DNA of 64,000 bases from assembly GCA_028753945.1 (NCBI GenBank), contig JAPNXP010000004.1:3348001-3412000 (forward strand). The letters run 5' to 3'. The DNA is from Hexactinellida sp. DTS-2022 (lineage: Eukaryota > Porifera > Hexactinellida). This document shows positions 11,636 to 24,340 of this stretch, one piece after another. Below the pieces are notes generated by a model. The model made no database searches. It saw only the letters and a list, made by a program, of their open reading frames with translations, and had not been told where the DNA came from. The first letter of the stretch is position 1. Every line of letters begins with the position of its first letter. The position numbers and the translations under genes were made by a program.

Positions 11636-11999
11636 TCAGGTCGCTTAACATCGATTTCGGGAAACGCTCGACAAAAGCACCAAATTTTTATACGTAATAT
11701 TTATGACCCCGGCATCAAATTTTTCCGCGGCCCCACGACGAACGGATACATTTTCGATGTTATCTTGGACTTTTAAAATTGCGGCTCTCTGCTAAATCGC
11801 CGGTATTACCCACAACGGGAACTTTCCAAAATCAACTCTGGTCGTGACCTTCGTTATACAAGGCCAATTCACGACTTTAAAAAAATGGACCCTGGATGTG
11901 TTCGAAGTCCATTCTGTTAGACTATTTAATTAAACTTTTTGTTACTCGAGTGATCATTTATTCTTTCAATTGATTTGTATAAATATCATTTGTGTTAAA

Positions 12000-14330
12000 T
12001 CAAATGAAAAAGTATAAGATACATACGAAATAACGTAAACTATATCTAAGCAATATCCTTTTATTTGATTTTAATTTCTTTAATTTCCTAATATTGTCAG
12101 TGTAGGATGCTTGAAGTGCGTTCATATTTTTTGTTTTATTCGATAAAAGACAGTTAGAAGTAGATGTAATCAATTTCCTTATAATGAACCATCCGATAGT
12201 TTCACAAGTTGGACATGTATTTCTCCAGTCTTCGCTTCTTTGGGTTTCTAATAACCGGATGGTCAATTCTACAAGTATTTTAAGAGAAGGTCCGATAAGA
12301 AAAGCATCCCACAACTCAGGAACTTGTTTATTTTCTTGAAGGTTGTCCATAGAATCAAAATAGATTCAATTACCGTATCAGAAGGCCATTTCAGTGACCC
12401 ATGATCAATTATTTCTACATGCTTGTATTTCGAGTCAGGAGGTTCTTCGATGTGTAGATCTTTGTCTTCTGTTATAAGAAGAAGCGACACTCAGACAGTT
12501 TTTGGACTTGATCAAATATTTATGCACAGCATAGCCAGCAATGAAAACTATAGACTGGAGAGAACTTATGTCAATCTCGATATCGTCAATATTCTGTATT
12601 TCCGATAGATAGTATTCGAGATCGATAGAACTGTCTGTCTGATAATCGAAGGATGAGAATGTTCCTAAAAATTATTTTAGTGAAAAGTGATCTATCGAAC
12701 GTTTTCTTGGTAGAAGTTTTATAATATTTGAAAGCTTGATTCGACGCTCAGTTTCTAGTATTTGAATAAGTGATATGATATTGTGCACCTGCCATCATTC
12801 TTTATAACCCAAAGTGATGTTCCAAGGGATCAGTCTGAAGGAAAGAAGAAAGAACAAAAGAAAAGCACAGTTTTGTGTGAGGTGGTTCACAATTTTTGGT
12901 AAAGCCTTACAAGAATGGCGTAGACTAGTAAATGTTTGGGCAGTTAATTTTCCTTTTTTCTCTGGATATCTTTCCATCGTCCAACCCAATTGACAATTCT
13001 ATCAAGGTAACAAAATCTCGGATCATTATTAACTAACGGGAGCGAGAGATCATCTTTTAATCGAATTCCTTTATTTGGGGTATTGACATTGAAGTTTTCC
13101 AAAGGTTGGAGATGATTGTAATTAATTCAGCAGTATCGGACTTAAATTCGGTACGCGAAGAGTTCTGGATGGTTAGTGCAGCAGCAGTTGATTCATTAAG
13201 AATACGCTGAGCTAAACTGACGTTTTGCCTCTCTAGATTTGATGGCCAACATGATTTGGCTGTAAGACGATGTTCTAGTTTTGCAACATAGTTCTGTTCA
13301 CTTCGAAATAGGAGGCGAATGTCTTCGAAAAGGGCTTTGTTAGTGCTATTAAAATCCTCAAAGTTTGGATACAGAAAAGTACAGTTATAATCAGTCTGAT
13401 TTAACTAGTTGTTTCGAATACTCTTTAAGATGTGTACAAAATCGAAGAGTAATACAATACATCGTTGTGAATTGAGAGGATGAGGGACTACAGTATCTAG
13501 TGTATTTGTTGGTGATAATAATTTGAAAAGAGATACATTCATCGGGTAATTATCTGTGCAAATGGCCTGAACCTTTAGATTTCAGTTTTCTATATCACCA
13601 ATAACTGTTTTAATGATAAGGAAAATTTCTTTGGCAGATGATTTTGAACAATAGTTGACCATTTTTTATATAGGCTTGAAACCATTATCGCGAAAACAGT
13701 TCTGGCAGGCTCATTTGATTGGATAGACGAACCGATTATCCTTCCACCTTTGTATGTGTAATCAGATTTAACATGGACTTCATCCATCTGAACAATAACG
13801 TTCCGCTCCATAGGATTAAATTCCAAGGTTGACTGTTTAAGATAACAAGCAAATTCACTGTCTAAACGAATGTTCGAATAGAGCCGTTGAAGAGTTGAAT
13901 GTTGGGGAATGAAACGTAGTCGAGGGATTGAAGATATCTGTAACATGATGGGGAGACCAACTGACACTTAAGCGCCATTACCAAAGTGATCAAATTATAT
14001 CTTCGATTATTTTTGGAAACAAGAATGTTCTCCAGTTGGTTAATAATGAATTGAAGGCGAGGTAATAATTTGGATTGATTAGTAGAGTCATTGACTGATT
14101 TGATCATAGGAATATGCTCAATATTATTCTCTTCCTCAATATTATAGGCTACAGCACGTAACTGATTGGTTGCATTACTAATCTGTTCTTTAATAGATTT
14201 GAAACCCAGTGATGATGGTTCTTCTACGTGTTCAAGTTTCTCAAACAAAACTTCTATCTGTCTAATATCGGTTATCGTACTTTGATCGAGCGAAATTTCA
14301 TTGGTATAAGTTTTGAGTAACCAACAACTA
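12000..14330 (-). pseudogene. P-element/THAP9-like transposase relic, minus strand
   Basis: This is a degenerate relative of the intact transposase at 28422-31448, collinear with most of it after the THAP domain. From the N-terminal side: VSKNNRRYNLITLVMALK at about 14010, the RNase-H core IVQMDEVHVKSDYTYKGGR at 13795-13735, CTDNYPMNVSLFKL near 13560-13510, CWPSNLERQNVSLAQRI at about 13245, KGKLTAQTFTSLRHSCKALP at 12950-12890, DHGSLKWPSDTVIES at 12400-12355, and a C-terminal block with NTCPTCETIGW and SNCLLSNKTKNM near 12120. Frameshifts and stops break it throughout, and the segment matching ALEHHFG is out of frame. No THAP domain is seen upstream on this strand, so the 5' end is missing. 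I could not identify terminal repeats. Confidence 0.87.
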
Positions 14331-15558
14331 ATATTTCAATGTCCCAGCTAATCAGCAACTTCATACATTTGGATACGAAATTCGTCGGAAAATTGCACAA
14401 AAGTTATTGATATTGATTAATTCATTAATCCAAACCTTAATTTGACTATATATTGACACTCATAAATGATTTATTAACTAATATGCACCAATCACAGCAC
14501 CCTTACATACAATTCGCCCCGTATAACGCTTCTTTGACACCTTTACCAACTCTGGGTTAATCCTAATAAAATATTTTAGTTTTTTCTTCAATATCACCAA
14601 TTGGAAGAATGAATTTGTCTATCAAAATCTTCTGTGTTGCACTCAGTAGTTTATCTATGAATTTCCGGCCCTACACTTAGTTATACTCATAGACCACTTT
14701 AATAAAGGACTGTAGGCTGCCAGCTCGGCTCCTGGAATTTGGGTCCATTGTGTACTTTTTGAAATCTCGTAATCCGCTAATGCTAGACACAGGAAATTTA
14801 TAATTATCATATTGGAAGTCATATATTTTTGGAGTTCATTGGTCATATTGCCTTATCTCAAATATTTGTGGAATGCGAGTTTTGCGGTTTTCACACCTTT
14901 TCCATATATAGTAATATTCTCAAATTCTAGGCTTCAGTTACAGTTAGACATAAGAAATGCATTATTGTCGTATAGGAAGTAATATGTGAGGAAGATATTG
15001 GCATTATTGGCATTATTGACTATCACTAATCTCTCTATTAATTACACAATTGTTCTTTTCTGTTAAATTTTAAACTTGTAGTCTCATTGTTTAACGAATA
15101 TTACAACTCAAAGTATGGTAAAATTTATTTTGTAACGAGTTAGAGAACTTAGAGTTCATATTTATGATATACATAAAGTCCAGTGTGATCATCATTCTGT
15201 TTGTTGTACACAACACATTATTTACAAAAACCAACCTACTATCTACAACTTCTTGTGAGAAGACATACATTGGGGGTTAGGGAGGGTTCCTGCTCACTTC
15301 TAGATGCGCTACTTAAAAGGATAAATTGAAGAATGTACAAATGATTTTGTTTACTCTTATTGAAAGTATAGTAATTGTAATAAGTCTATATTATATGAGA
15401 ACCAGATTGATTATTTAGCATTGATGCGTACATTTAGGAAATTATGTTAGACATTGATTTTACTAATTAGTTGAATTTATTTTGATTATTATTGTTCCGC
15501 TCTTTATATTAGTATTTTGTTTAGCTGTGTCTTAGAGACTGGTTACTTGAATACGAGG
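14331..15558. other. AT-rich stretch between two P-like relics
   Basis: I see no reliable coding or repeat signal. The minus frame at 14655-14846 is short and without motifs. Confidence 0.4.
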
Positions 15559-16110
15559 TATGCCAAAACATTGTGCAGCGTATAATTGTCGGGGCAATTA
15601 TAAAGGAGAGCCTTATACTCCAGTTATCAGTTTTCCTACTGACCACATTGTACCGAATAGGTGGTTTGAGGCAATGCCAAATGACAGGGATTCTCAAGGA
15701 TCGAAGAGAAATCTTTGTGTGTGCATCACATTTTGAATGTGAATAGGTCACTGTCAGTTGGACCTTTTACCTATTTTAAAGGAATAGCCAAATCTTGTAA
15801 GAATCAATTCTTCACGTATCCCAGACCAACAAACAAAGAAGGCTACTTCCGAAGTACGTAATCAATTACAAGAGGAATATTTTAAAAAATTGGATAATAT
15901 TGTTAGTTTTTCAACATTTACGGAGGAGGTTGAAGAACGCTATACATAATTCAGTGTAAAAAAACCAGTGCAGAAAAGTTACAATGTTTAAGTTGGATGA
16001 CGTAGGAAGAAATGTGCCCAATTTATTCACTTCATGGAAGTGCAATCCCATTTTGGATTCCTGCACTTGTTGGAGGCAGAGAAGGATGGCTTCGCAATAC
16101 CCAAAGTTAT
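15559..16110 (+). pseudogene. THAP-domain N-terminal fragment of a P-like transposase
   Basis: The frame starts MPKHCAAYNCRGNYKG and continues through VISFPTDH and RWFEAMP, a clear C2CH THAP domain opening (C5, C10). The closing CxxHF motif (VCASHFE) lies at about 15720 in the next frame, so there is at least one indel. Downstream, EVRNQLQEEYFKKLDNIVSF suggests the coil that follows the THAP domain. Readable sequence fades by about 16100. It is on the opposite strand from the 12000-14330 relic, so it belongs to a different insertion. Confidence 0.72.
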
Positions 16111-17140
16111 TTCAATCTAGACAAAAATAGCCTCCTTCTTAGAAGAAGCCTCCTTCTTTGAAGAATAATCCTGTCACGGATTCTTCTTCAAGGGCGGGTG
16201 CGGGTCACGGATTCTTCTTGCAGGGCGGGTGCGAGTCAGAGACTTCCTGCGGGTTGGTGCGGGTCAGCGCAGTGTTCTCTCTGAGTACTTTTGGGCCGCT
16301 CAGTGCTCCCCTATTGTAACAATATATATCCCGTCTATAGTTTCTAAATATACTTAATGATCAATATTATCATGAGATGGCAGAATTTTACTGTTAAATC
16401 ATCCCGTAATCCCGTGACTATACTCGGAATTCACTGTTCAAGTACCCACCCAAACACGTATTGCCTTCTTCCTTATTCCTTATGGCTGTAAATATTTTAT
16501 GCCCGCATTGTGTGACGAGTGTTTATACCTATTATATATCCTAGCGAGAATACTAGTTAGCTCGGGTTTTTCGGGTTACTGCGGATCGGGTGAGGGTTAT
16601 TGTGAGTTAGGTGCGGGTTAGTGGGTTCATTTCATTATAGCACTGCGTCTTGTGGGGCGGGTCGTGTGCGGGACCCGCATGCGACCCGCGCAGAGGACTA
16701 GTCGGATTAAATCACTATTTGAAGGAGATAAAATTTGTATGGAACACGAACAGGGGGTTGCCTCGAATTTTTGGCCAGCAAATCTGTAGTCTGTTAATGC
16801 CAACTTGACACCTAAATTGAGCCTCACTGCACGAAATCTGGTTCCACAACCGAAGCTGGGCTGTCACCTAGATAAACCCATGGTTGCATTGCAGGTTGTT
16901 ATTGGTCGACAAAGATTAATTGTTTTTGCATCAACTTTGGCCCATAATCCCCTGGCTGGGTCGCCATTCTAGTCAGTTTAAATTAATACAATTTTGGTAT
17001 ATAAATTATTCCTAAAAGATTAATTGTAAATGTTGTTATCATGTAACTAACTGATAACAGTGACCTTTTTGAGAATCTTTTTTGTGCTTCGACTCAACCG
17101 TTAGCCATATGGTCGTATGCACAAGTGTTACAAATACGTG
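16111..17140. repeat. CGGGT-rich degenerate repeats and flanking sequence
   Basis: From 16180 to 16690 the sequence is studded with GCGGGT and its complement ACCCGC, for example GGCGGGTGCGGGTCAC twice near 16190-16235 and a dense patch at 16560-16690. This pattern is usual in degenerate non-autonomous hAT elements, but I could not pair the ends. The remainder to 17140 shows nothing recognisable. Confidence 0.4.
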
Positions 17141-18345
17141 TAGGGAATGAAAGTTTCACGAACGGGCTGGTTAAACCTAATCCAGTTAATCTCAATTGAC
17201 TTACGTTCATTTCGTTCATGTTCACCTCCTAACTTCAACACTCCCAGCGTAGAGATGCACCGGATCCACTTTTTTTGGTTCCGGCCGGACCCGGATCTCG
17301 CTGGATCCTGGATCTACAGATCCTGCCGGAACCAGATTTCACCGGATCCGGGTCCGCTTTTGCATATTCCATCAGTATAATATGGACTTGTTAGATTATA
17401 TGAACACGATGTAGGGAATACAAGAGTATCTTACGATAAGATTAAAATATTATAGTTGTCACGTACACACTTAATCACAATACTAACTGAGACCAGCTGA
17501 CTGTTTTTAATTACGTACCAACCGAAATATGATAGATATATTTTTACTAGAGAATAGAAATCGGTAGGTCTTATCCGAGGAACTTCTTATCCGATTAGGT
17601 ATTAACCGGATTAATATAATGTGCATTTGATAGGGGTTAAAATCGATATTAGGGAATAGTCCGTATTATCCGAGAGTACGTCTTAAGCTGAGTAGTAACT
17701 AAGCGAGTTCCACTGTAAGTAATAGTCTATTCAAAATAATACATTTTTTAAGCAATCCAGATCAAACTTGAGTTCGAAGTTTCTTATCCATATTTTCCTC
17801 AATCTGTCAATCAAAGATATTTAAATAGTTTATGTCTCCATTACTTCATAAAATTAAAATAAATTTGAATTGGCGTAGAGTATGTCACTATTGAATAGTT
17901 TTTGTAAGTAATTAGAAGTTACTTATTGATTAATAGAATCAATTAAATAGTCCCAGATCCACCACAAATGGGGAAATCCGGCCGGATCCTGATCCAGGAT
18001 CCGGTGCACCTCTACACCAACGTTCATTCAGTTCGTTCAACGGGCTGACCCGCGTTCGTTCAATTCGTTCAGTTCCTTTTTTCAATTAATTCATTTCGTT
18101 CAGTTCAATTGAGTGGATGGTAGGGGATATTATTAGGTATGGCAAGCAGATAAGTAGTCATCTATTTATAACTTACTTTTATTGTGACCTATGTCTATTC
18201 TGCCGTATGGATTAATGATTATGTATTTCTGATTTATCGAGATTCAGTTTAGTTCTTTCCGAGCGTTCGTTCAGTTCGTTCAACAACTGCGTTTTGTTCG
18301 TTCAGTTTAAAGTAAATTATTTCGTTCTTCAATCTTTCCTACCCT
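17140..18345. mobile_element. Possible hAT-like element with GTTCGTTCA subterminal repeats
   Basis: The right part (18023-18345) has about ten GTTCGTTCA/GTTCAGTT units and ends CAATCTTTCCTACCCTGG. The left part starts near TAGGGAATGAAAGTTTCACG at 17141 and contains ACGTTCATTTCGTTCATG. The ends are only roughly inverted copies, and gttacaaa/gttacaat may be a worn TSD. The inner part is occupied by the element at 17250-18014. Confidence 0.4.
17250..18014. mobile_element. hAT-like MITE with GGATCC-rich ends
   Basis: The ends are TAGAGATGCACCGGATCC and GGATCCGGTGCACCTCTA, inverted repeats with one mismatch. GGATCC/GGATCCTG palindromes repeat inside both ends (17270-17350 and 17965-18003). The flanks tcccagcg and caccaacg agree at five of eight positions, so any TSD is eroded. 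It lies inside the GTTCGTTCA repeat region. Confidence 0.65.
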
Positions 18346-18569
18346 GGTTACAATCAATAACTACTATAGATAGGTAAAATATTATAGTATGACCTAGTTC
18401 GTAAGAAACAAGCTTATTTGATTTTTCGGTTATTACGAACACAATCTTTGGACCCTTCAAAGGATTTTCAATTCAATGACACCAGTTAGAACGATTTTCG
18501 GATAAAGCGAACAAATTTTGACGGTCCCTTCTTGTTCGTGTTAACTACATACTCTGTTGCTAGTAAATA

Positions 18570-18753
18570 CAGTAGAACCTCGTTAATACGAACTCCAACG
18601 GACGGTAAAAATATGTATGCTTTACCCTGAGTTCGTATTAACCGGAGTAATACCGTTTGTATAGCCATTATAGGGACCTGATTTTATGGAACTTTTTGTT
18701 CGTCTTATCCGGAAATTCATATTAACCGTGTTAAGACTAAGGACGTTCTGTTG
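18570..18753. mobile_element. pogo/Tigger-like MITE, TA target site
   Basis: It starts CAGTAGAACCTCGTTAATAC after TA and ends GACTAAGGACGTTCTGTTG before TA. CAGTAGAACC-type ends with a TA duplication are typical of Tigger/pogo MITEs. A single right-like end, TTAACGAGGTTCTACTG, is also present at about 62503-62519. Confidence 0.65.
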
Positions 18754-19089
18754 TATACCGATATTCCATTGAAAATATTCAACTAGAATGATTATACATC
18801 ATGTAACTCATACTACTTGTAAACTCCCTCCCATGTTGTGTTGTGGACCTTATACACTAACATTTCTTAAACTTAACCTAACCTTAAATTTTTTCAATAC
18901 AAACTCTAAACTAACTCCTCAGACTAACTTTCAGTGGTTCAACAACCATAATAATAAATCTCCTTGCGACCTGCAATTCTATATTTTATTTCCCTTCAAT
19001 GTAAATTATGTTCAAATGAAATATCTAAACACGATTCGTTACTAGCCAAACATTATAATTTACTAGTGTTTTGTATACAAGAATGATAT

Positions 19090-21780
19090 ATTGTTGGTAG
19101 TTAATACAGCTGAAGTCGTGTATGTATGCTCGAAGCATTTTAGAGAGGAAGATATCGAATACATATATGTATAGAGACCCGAATGGAGCCTGATGTTCTC
19201 GAGAGATGCCAATAAGTCGCCTAACCTGAAAGATGGAGCAGTGCCAGCTATACTACCAGGATTTCACTGCATTATTCATCTCACTCTACCAACAGACGCC
19301 GCCGTTTCTCTCGAGAATACAAGGATGACGAACTCCTCAATAAAGCGGTGACACCTAGTCTAAAGTCATAAGTTGAAGAAAATTAAAGATTTAAGATCCA
19401 AAGTTTCCAGGAGTTACAAGATAGGTTACCTTTTCTCTTTATACATAAAACATGGTCCTGATGAATGTATGTTCATTATTATGCCTCCTGGTTTTCTTAA
19501 TAAAATTGAAGGTTATTATAAAGGTGAAATTACTTCGTTTTATCAGCTCACTTTGAGTGATATTCGACAACTTGTATCTATCCTTGATGCAATTCCCAAT
19601 CCGCCACCATCTATAGACACTGAAAATGATCCCACTAGTTCTAATAATGCATCCCATATCGCTTCCGCAGACCGTCATCTCCAACAAATTATTAATATAT
19701 TCATTAAACCAAATCCGATGATGAACTGATTCCTAATTCAGAGGTTTCTAGAATCCAATTTATTATTTGCCATTGCCAACTTCAAATGAGTCTTGTTCCG
19801 AATAAGGCGGAGATATACCGTATTGGCCCAAATTTTATCTCCTAAACACATCCCAGTTCATATCATATGTATCATACCTGTATCTTCAGCGTATGTTCTG
19901 TATATCTCTTTCGCACCCCAGTATATTAAAACGTTGTATTCCTCCCCTGATCTTGAAAACGAGTTCATAAAATTTCTTAAACAGCCACACAAACTTTATA
20001 TCTCGAACAATGACATGTTATTTTCAAATTAATGAGATTCATGTCAATTCCGATATTTCATATAAAGGGGGTAACACTTTGTTCTAACCTTGATCATGGC
20101 CTACTTAATATACGGCTATATATGTCGCCGAGAAGGCCATAAAACAAAGGGCCAGTTTCTAATTTTCAAAATGGAGAATTGATCTTTATTCGAATAATTA
20201 GCAATGATAGAGCTGAAAGGGTATTATAACTATATAGGAATATGGTATCCAGGTATACATAGCACCCTCCAGAATTGTGATATGTCATCATCTTATGACG
20301 TTATGGTTATTTTGGTTGCGAATCATCAATAATACTTCAATAATCTTTGAGATAATGAGATAATTAACACTTAATTCATTATTAGGTAATGGGTAACTAT
20401 CTCAGAAATTATTGAAGTTAGGCATATAAAATGTATTATCGATGAATAGGAAGTTACTTATTCCGGACAGATCAGTACCAGTCTAGTTTACATAACATTC
20501 ATAGTTTTTGAGTTATGGCACATTTTAGGAAATATACATTTTACATGGCAACCGAGGAATGTGTCAACATTTCATTTATAATTTCGATATATTTTATTCT
20601 ACTCTTCTGGTTATAACCATGTTCCAATTTTGAACATTTATAAAGCGTTTTACTATGTTAAAAGTATGCTAGAAAAACAAGATGATTCGCAACCAAAATA
20701 ACCATAACGTCATCAGATGATGCATATCACAATTCTGGAGGGTGCTAGTATACCTGGATACCATATTCCTATATAGTTATAATACCCTTTCAGCTCTATC
20801 AATGCTAATTATTCGAATAAAGATCAATTCTCCATTTGAAAATTATAAACTGGCCTCTTTGTTTTATGGCCTTCTCGGCGACATATATAGCCGTACATTA
20901 AGTAGGCCATGCCTTGATCCAGATATTCCCACCAAGACTATTTTCGCTATTATGGTTTCCAGGTTGCATAAGAAATGGTCTTATATTGTTCGTCTTTTGC
21001 CATGTACTTCTCTAAAAGCTGAAAATTTATTCGAGACTATAAAATCTTGTAATTCGTGATGTCGAAGAATTTGGCTTATAAATTCAAATCATCTCTACGA
21101 CAACTATCCTCTTAGGGTAAAACTTTATAAATGTATTCCACTATTGGCAAACAGGGTGCAGAATTGCCACTTCCTTGTAATATCAATATAAATCTTTTCC
21201 TCGCGTTTGACTTTGACATATTCTCAAAGGTGTTCGAAATAATTGGTAATTCAACAATCTGATGGTAAACTGTTTTCTTATCCTGATTTGAATTGTATTT
21301 CTATTGACCAGTGTACCTATCCATTGACAAGATCTCCTTCTTTCCGTGACATCCGTATTCTACATAACTCCGAGAGAGATAGCTTGGCAAAACTCTCTCA
21401 ACGTTTGACAGCTAAATCTTGTTATCCATCCAGCCTTGAACGTCAGAATGTCAAGTTGGTTTTGAAAGTAGTTTATGAATCCACCATTACTGGTTTATCC
21501 ATACAGAATGAACATCGATCTCCCGCATTTAAACCCAACACTTCTGACTTTGTTGGGATTCTCCTATCTCTATGGAAAATCTTCAACTTCAACATGCCCT
21601 ATAAAGATGTTCGTTTGAACACGGACTACTATATTACCGGACGCAACAAAGCCAAACCACAGTCAAAAATGCATAGGCTTATTTATTTCTACATACTTGG
21701 TATTTAACACATATATTCGGCTAACGCATCCCTGGTCCAAAATCCACAAGTTACTCTTAGGCATTATGTATAGTAGGCTA
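19090..21780 (+). pseudogene. P-element/THAP9-like transposase relic split by a MITE
   Basis: The second half of a THAP domain is at 19109-19280 (VYVCSKHFREEDIEYI, later KDGAVPAILPGF). The helical region follows in the open frame 19373-19729. FRIRRRYTVLAQILSPK starts at 19793, and NEIHVNSDISYKGG, the first catalytic block, is at about 20033-20073. The MITE at 20095-20911 cuts in here. Beyond it the reading continues DPDIPTKTIFAIMVSRLHKK at 20928, and 21243-21707 holds LTAKSCYPSSLERQNVKL and later core sequence. Stops and shifts occur between blocks, and the protein ends well short of the full C-terminus. At 21728-21775 CCCTGGTCCAAAA and GGCATTATGTATAG resemble the right TIR of the intact element at 27900-32067, so this is a sister copy. 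Confidence 0.85.
20095..20911. mobile_element. P-like MITE (CATGGC ends), 817 bp, 7-bp TSD, nested
   Basis: The long inverted ends run about 230 bp. The left starts CATGGCCTACTTAATATACG, the right ends with its complement ATTAAGTAGGCCATG. The duplication ccttgat is at 20088-20094 and 20912-20918. Excising it joins the P-like transposase reading across GGNTL and DPDIPTKT, which lines up with the intact copy. It is related in sequence to 53946-54727. Confidence 0.88.
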
Positions 21781-22279
21781 CGACTTAGAGTAATTTGATC
21801 ATGTGGAATTCCAATCTTAAATCACAATTTGTATAATGTAATTGCCTCATAATTTTCAGAAATTATACATTTAATTAGATAATTATATAGGTAATGAATT
21901 CAACACCTCCATATAAATGTATATTCAAAAATTATGTTTTTTAATTATAGTTAAATAAACTTTTATGTAAAATTCTTTGTTAAAGCATATTAAGCATCTA
22001 CAAATATCATTATAATGCGTGAAGTTGAATATTATTCATGCAAGTTATTGTTGTCCAAATACTTTTGGCCGGTGGTATACTTATTAGTTGCTTAAAACTT
22101 AGTTTATGCACAAACAATGTTTAATAAATTATTGAAATAAGGTCCCCTGGATAAAGTCGGGCTATCCCATATCGGCTAATAATCGAGATACATTTCCTTT
22201 GTATTCAGAATTACCTAACCTGATTTCTTCGATTTGAGGCGTTTCACTTTTCCGCACTTGCTCAGAATAATAAATTACC
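21781..22279. other. AT-rich stretch with a lone Tc1-like end
   Basis: Near 22045-22085, GTCCAAATACTTTTGGCC followed by GGTGGTATAC resembles a single Tc1/mariner-type terminus. The partner is not visible. No other recognisable feature. Confidence 0.4.
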
Positions 22280-22529
22280 AATAGAAGTTGACTATTGGAA
22301 GCCAAAGTGGATCATCAAAGTATGCAATTTCGGAAATAATGTAAGTGAAGATTAAAGCACCAAGCCTTAATATGTGCTATGAGGCAGCAGTACAAAGTTA
22401 CATTTTTGTTAATACCTAGCGGAGATTAAATGTGAAACATATGAAAATTTAATGCGACATGTAATACAATTTCTTACTATTAAAACATGAACCTTAATAT
22501 ATGTATCTATGTATATATATATATATTTG

Positions 22530-23757
22530 TTTGTATGTTAAGAGTTGATTGAAGAACCTGGACGGTTTCCAAATCTCATTTTTGGCATATTTGGGTAACT
22601 TTTTGCACCCGCCAACAAGTTGAGGTTTCCACTCAAAATTTCTCACACCTCTCCAAGTTTCGATGTCATTGTCACGTTATTTGACGCATGAAAATTCTCT
22701 TAATCGCACATACTAATTCGTACCCTCTAAGAGATAAAATCTAATAGAACTTGCGCGCTTCGCTTGCTAGGTCGCTTCGCAGCGAACACAACCACACACA
22801 CCAACCGCTTCGCGGTTGGTATGTGTGGTTTATATACATCCAACAATGATTATGTAGTGTAAATAGGCCTAAATCAGGGGTGCCCAACCTGTGATTCGCG
22901 AATCAAATGTGATTCTTTTCCTGAAAAATTTTGTTGCTTCTTTTTTTAATATACTATAATTTTTGAAAACAGCATTTACTTATTTTATCGTAAATGCAAT
23001 TATTATTGAATACAGTTAAAATTGATGATTCTACAAATATAATTAAGTTATTTCAATATTTTAAATCGTTCGTTTATTTCTTCCAAAAATCTTTGAGTAA
23101 CTATTGTAACTTTATTCATGGAAGTCAAGTAAAATTGTGTGAGCGAAAATATATTTATTGGTATTTCTTTACAACATTTAATGGACTCATTGACAATTTT
23201 GTATCCAATTGCAAGCAGTACCAACCATCTCATTGATAATAATTCTATATTATGTATTTATTATAATAAAAATATTAGAAATACATTTGATAACACCTGC
23301 TTTTTGTTTATTAATATTAGTTGGTAAATTAGGGGGTTTATGGAACTTCGTTGTGGTCTATGATTCGAAAATTATATATCATTTGAAATGTGATTCACCA
23401 CATGAGAAAGGTTGGGCAGCCCTGGCCTAAATAGTAAAATTTAACAATGCGAAATTTTAGTGATTACGTCATCATGCGATAATGAGTTAGCATATTAGCA
23501 ATAAGGTGTTACCAACGTGTCCGCCTCATTAATGTGCATATTCTATTAATTTTTCAGATTTTTATCTCTTAGAGGTCGCGAATTATGTGCGATTAAGTTA
23601 TTTTTCAGGGTTCTCGATATGTGACAATGATTCCATAACTCGTCGAGTGTGAGAAATTTCGAGTGGAAACCTCAACTTGTTGGCGGGTGCCAAAGGTTAC
23701 CCCTATATGCCAAAAATCACATTTGGAAATCGTCCACTTTCTTCAATCAACTCGTCA
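22530..23757. repeat. Foldback repeat R2 with about 210-bp inverted arms
   Basis: 22530-22745 and 23545-23757 are inverted copies, sharing GAGTTGATTGAAGAA, GCACCCGCCAACAAGTTGAG and CCTCTAAGAGATAAAA. Next to the left arm is a CTTCGC-rich patch with a hairpin (22791-22829) whose stem is CACACACCAACCGC...GCGGTTGGTATGTG. A related segment with the same hairpin and with CATGCGATAATGAGT is at 60520-60790. The hAT MITE 22875-23424 sits between the arms. Confidence 0.7.
22875..23424. mobile_element. hAT MITE, 550 bp, perfect 8-bp TSD
   Basis: The ends are CAGGGGTGCCCAACC and GGTTGGGCAGCCCTG. The TSD gcctaaat is at 22867-22874 and 23425-23432. Subterminal GATTCG and AATGTGATTC occur near both ends. 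It has no coding capacity; the overlapping short frames at 22994-23430 are chance. Confidence 0.93.
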
Positions 23758-24340
23758 CATACAAATAAATATAGCACACACCCAGCCTTGTGTTTTATTA
23801 GTATAGATATGTGTATTAATGTTGCGGATACGTTGTTCACACCTGATTGCCGATGTGCATACCCATTATCACTTAATGACGTAATCATTAAAATTCATAT
23901 AGTTTACATTGACTATTATAGGCCTATTCGGTTTTAATTAACGTTAGAAGTATTAACTAAACCACGCACCTACCGCGAATCGGTTGGATTGTGGTTGTGT
24001 TCTGTCGCGTAGCCACCTAGCAAACGATGCGCGCTAGTGTTTTTAATGAGACAAAATTTTATGTCAACTCAATCAATATTGTAAGAGCTGATTCCAAATT
24101 GTTCCCTACGTGACTTCATAAACCCATAACCTTGTATTATTTTTTGTGGTCTTCACTTTTATGACATCTTATTTCCATTATTTCGTTTAGAAAACCAATT
24201 GATCGTTTTCAGTGTTAAAATTATCCCTACATGCCAATTTTGACATTTCTAGAGCATGTGGTCTTTCCTTTTAATTCTGGACACCACACAAACAAACAAA
24301 CAGACTGCATTTGTACATTTAATATTTATGAATTTCTATA

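Larger units (their letters stand above)
22280..24340 (+). repeat. Dispersed repeat R1, copy C, interrupted
   Basis: 22280-22490 matches copy A 250-430, and 24045-24340 matches copy A 430-785, including TAAGAGCTGATTCCAAATT and the CAAACAAACAAAC tail. The roughly 1.55 kb between them holds the foldback R2 and a hAT MITE. R1 was there first and the others inserted later. Confidence 0.65.

Noticed and set aside
16180-16690. CGGGT-rich region as a CpG-island promoter
   Set aside because: The pattern is repeated GCGGGT words of a degenerate repeat, not a CpG island, and no gene starts nearby.
23677-23937. 86-codon frame and its antisense partner
   Set aside because: Both fall in the right arm of foldback R2 and R1 sequence, with no conservation with the left arm as protein.
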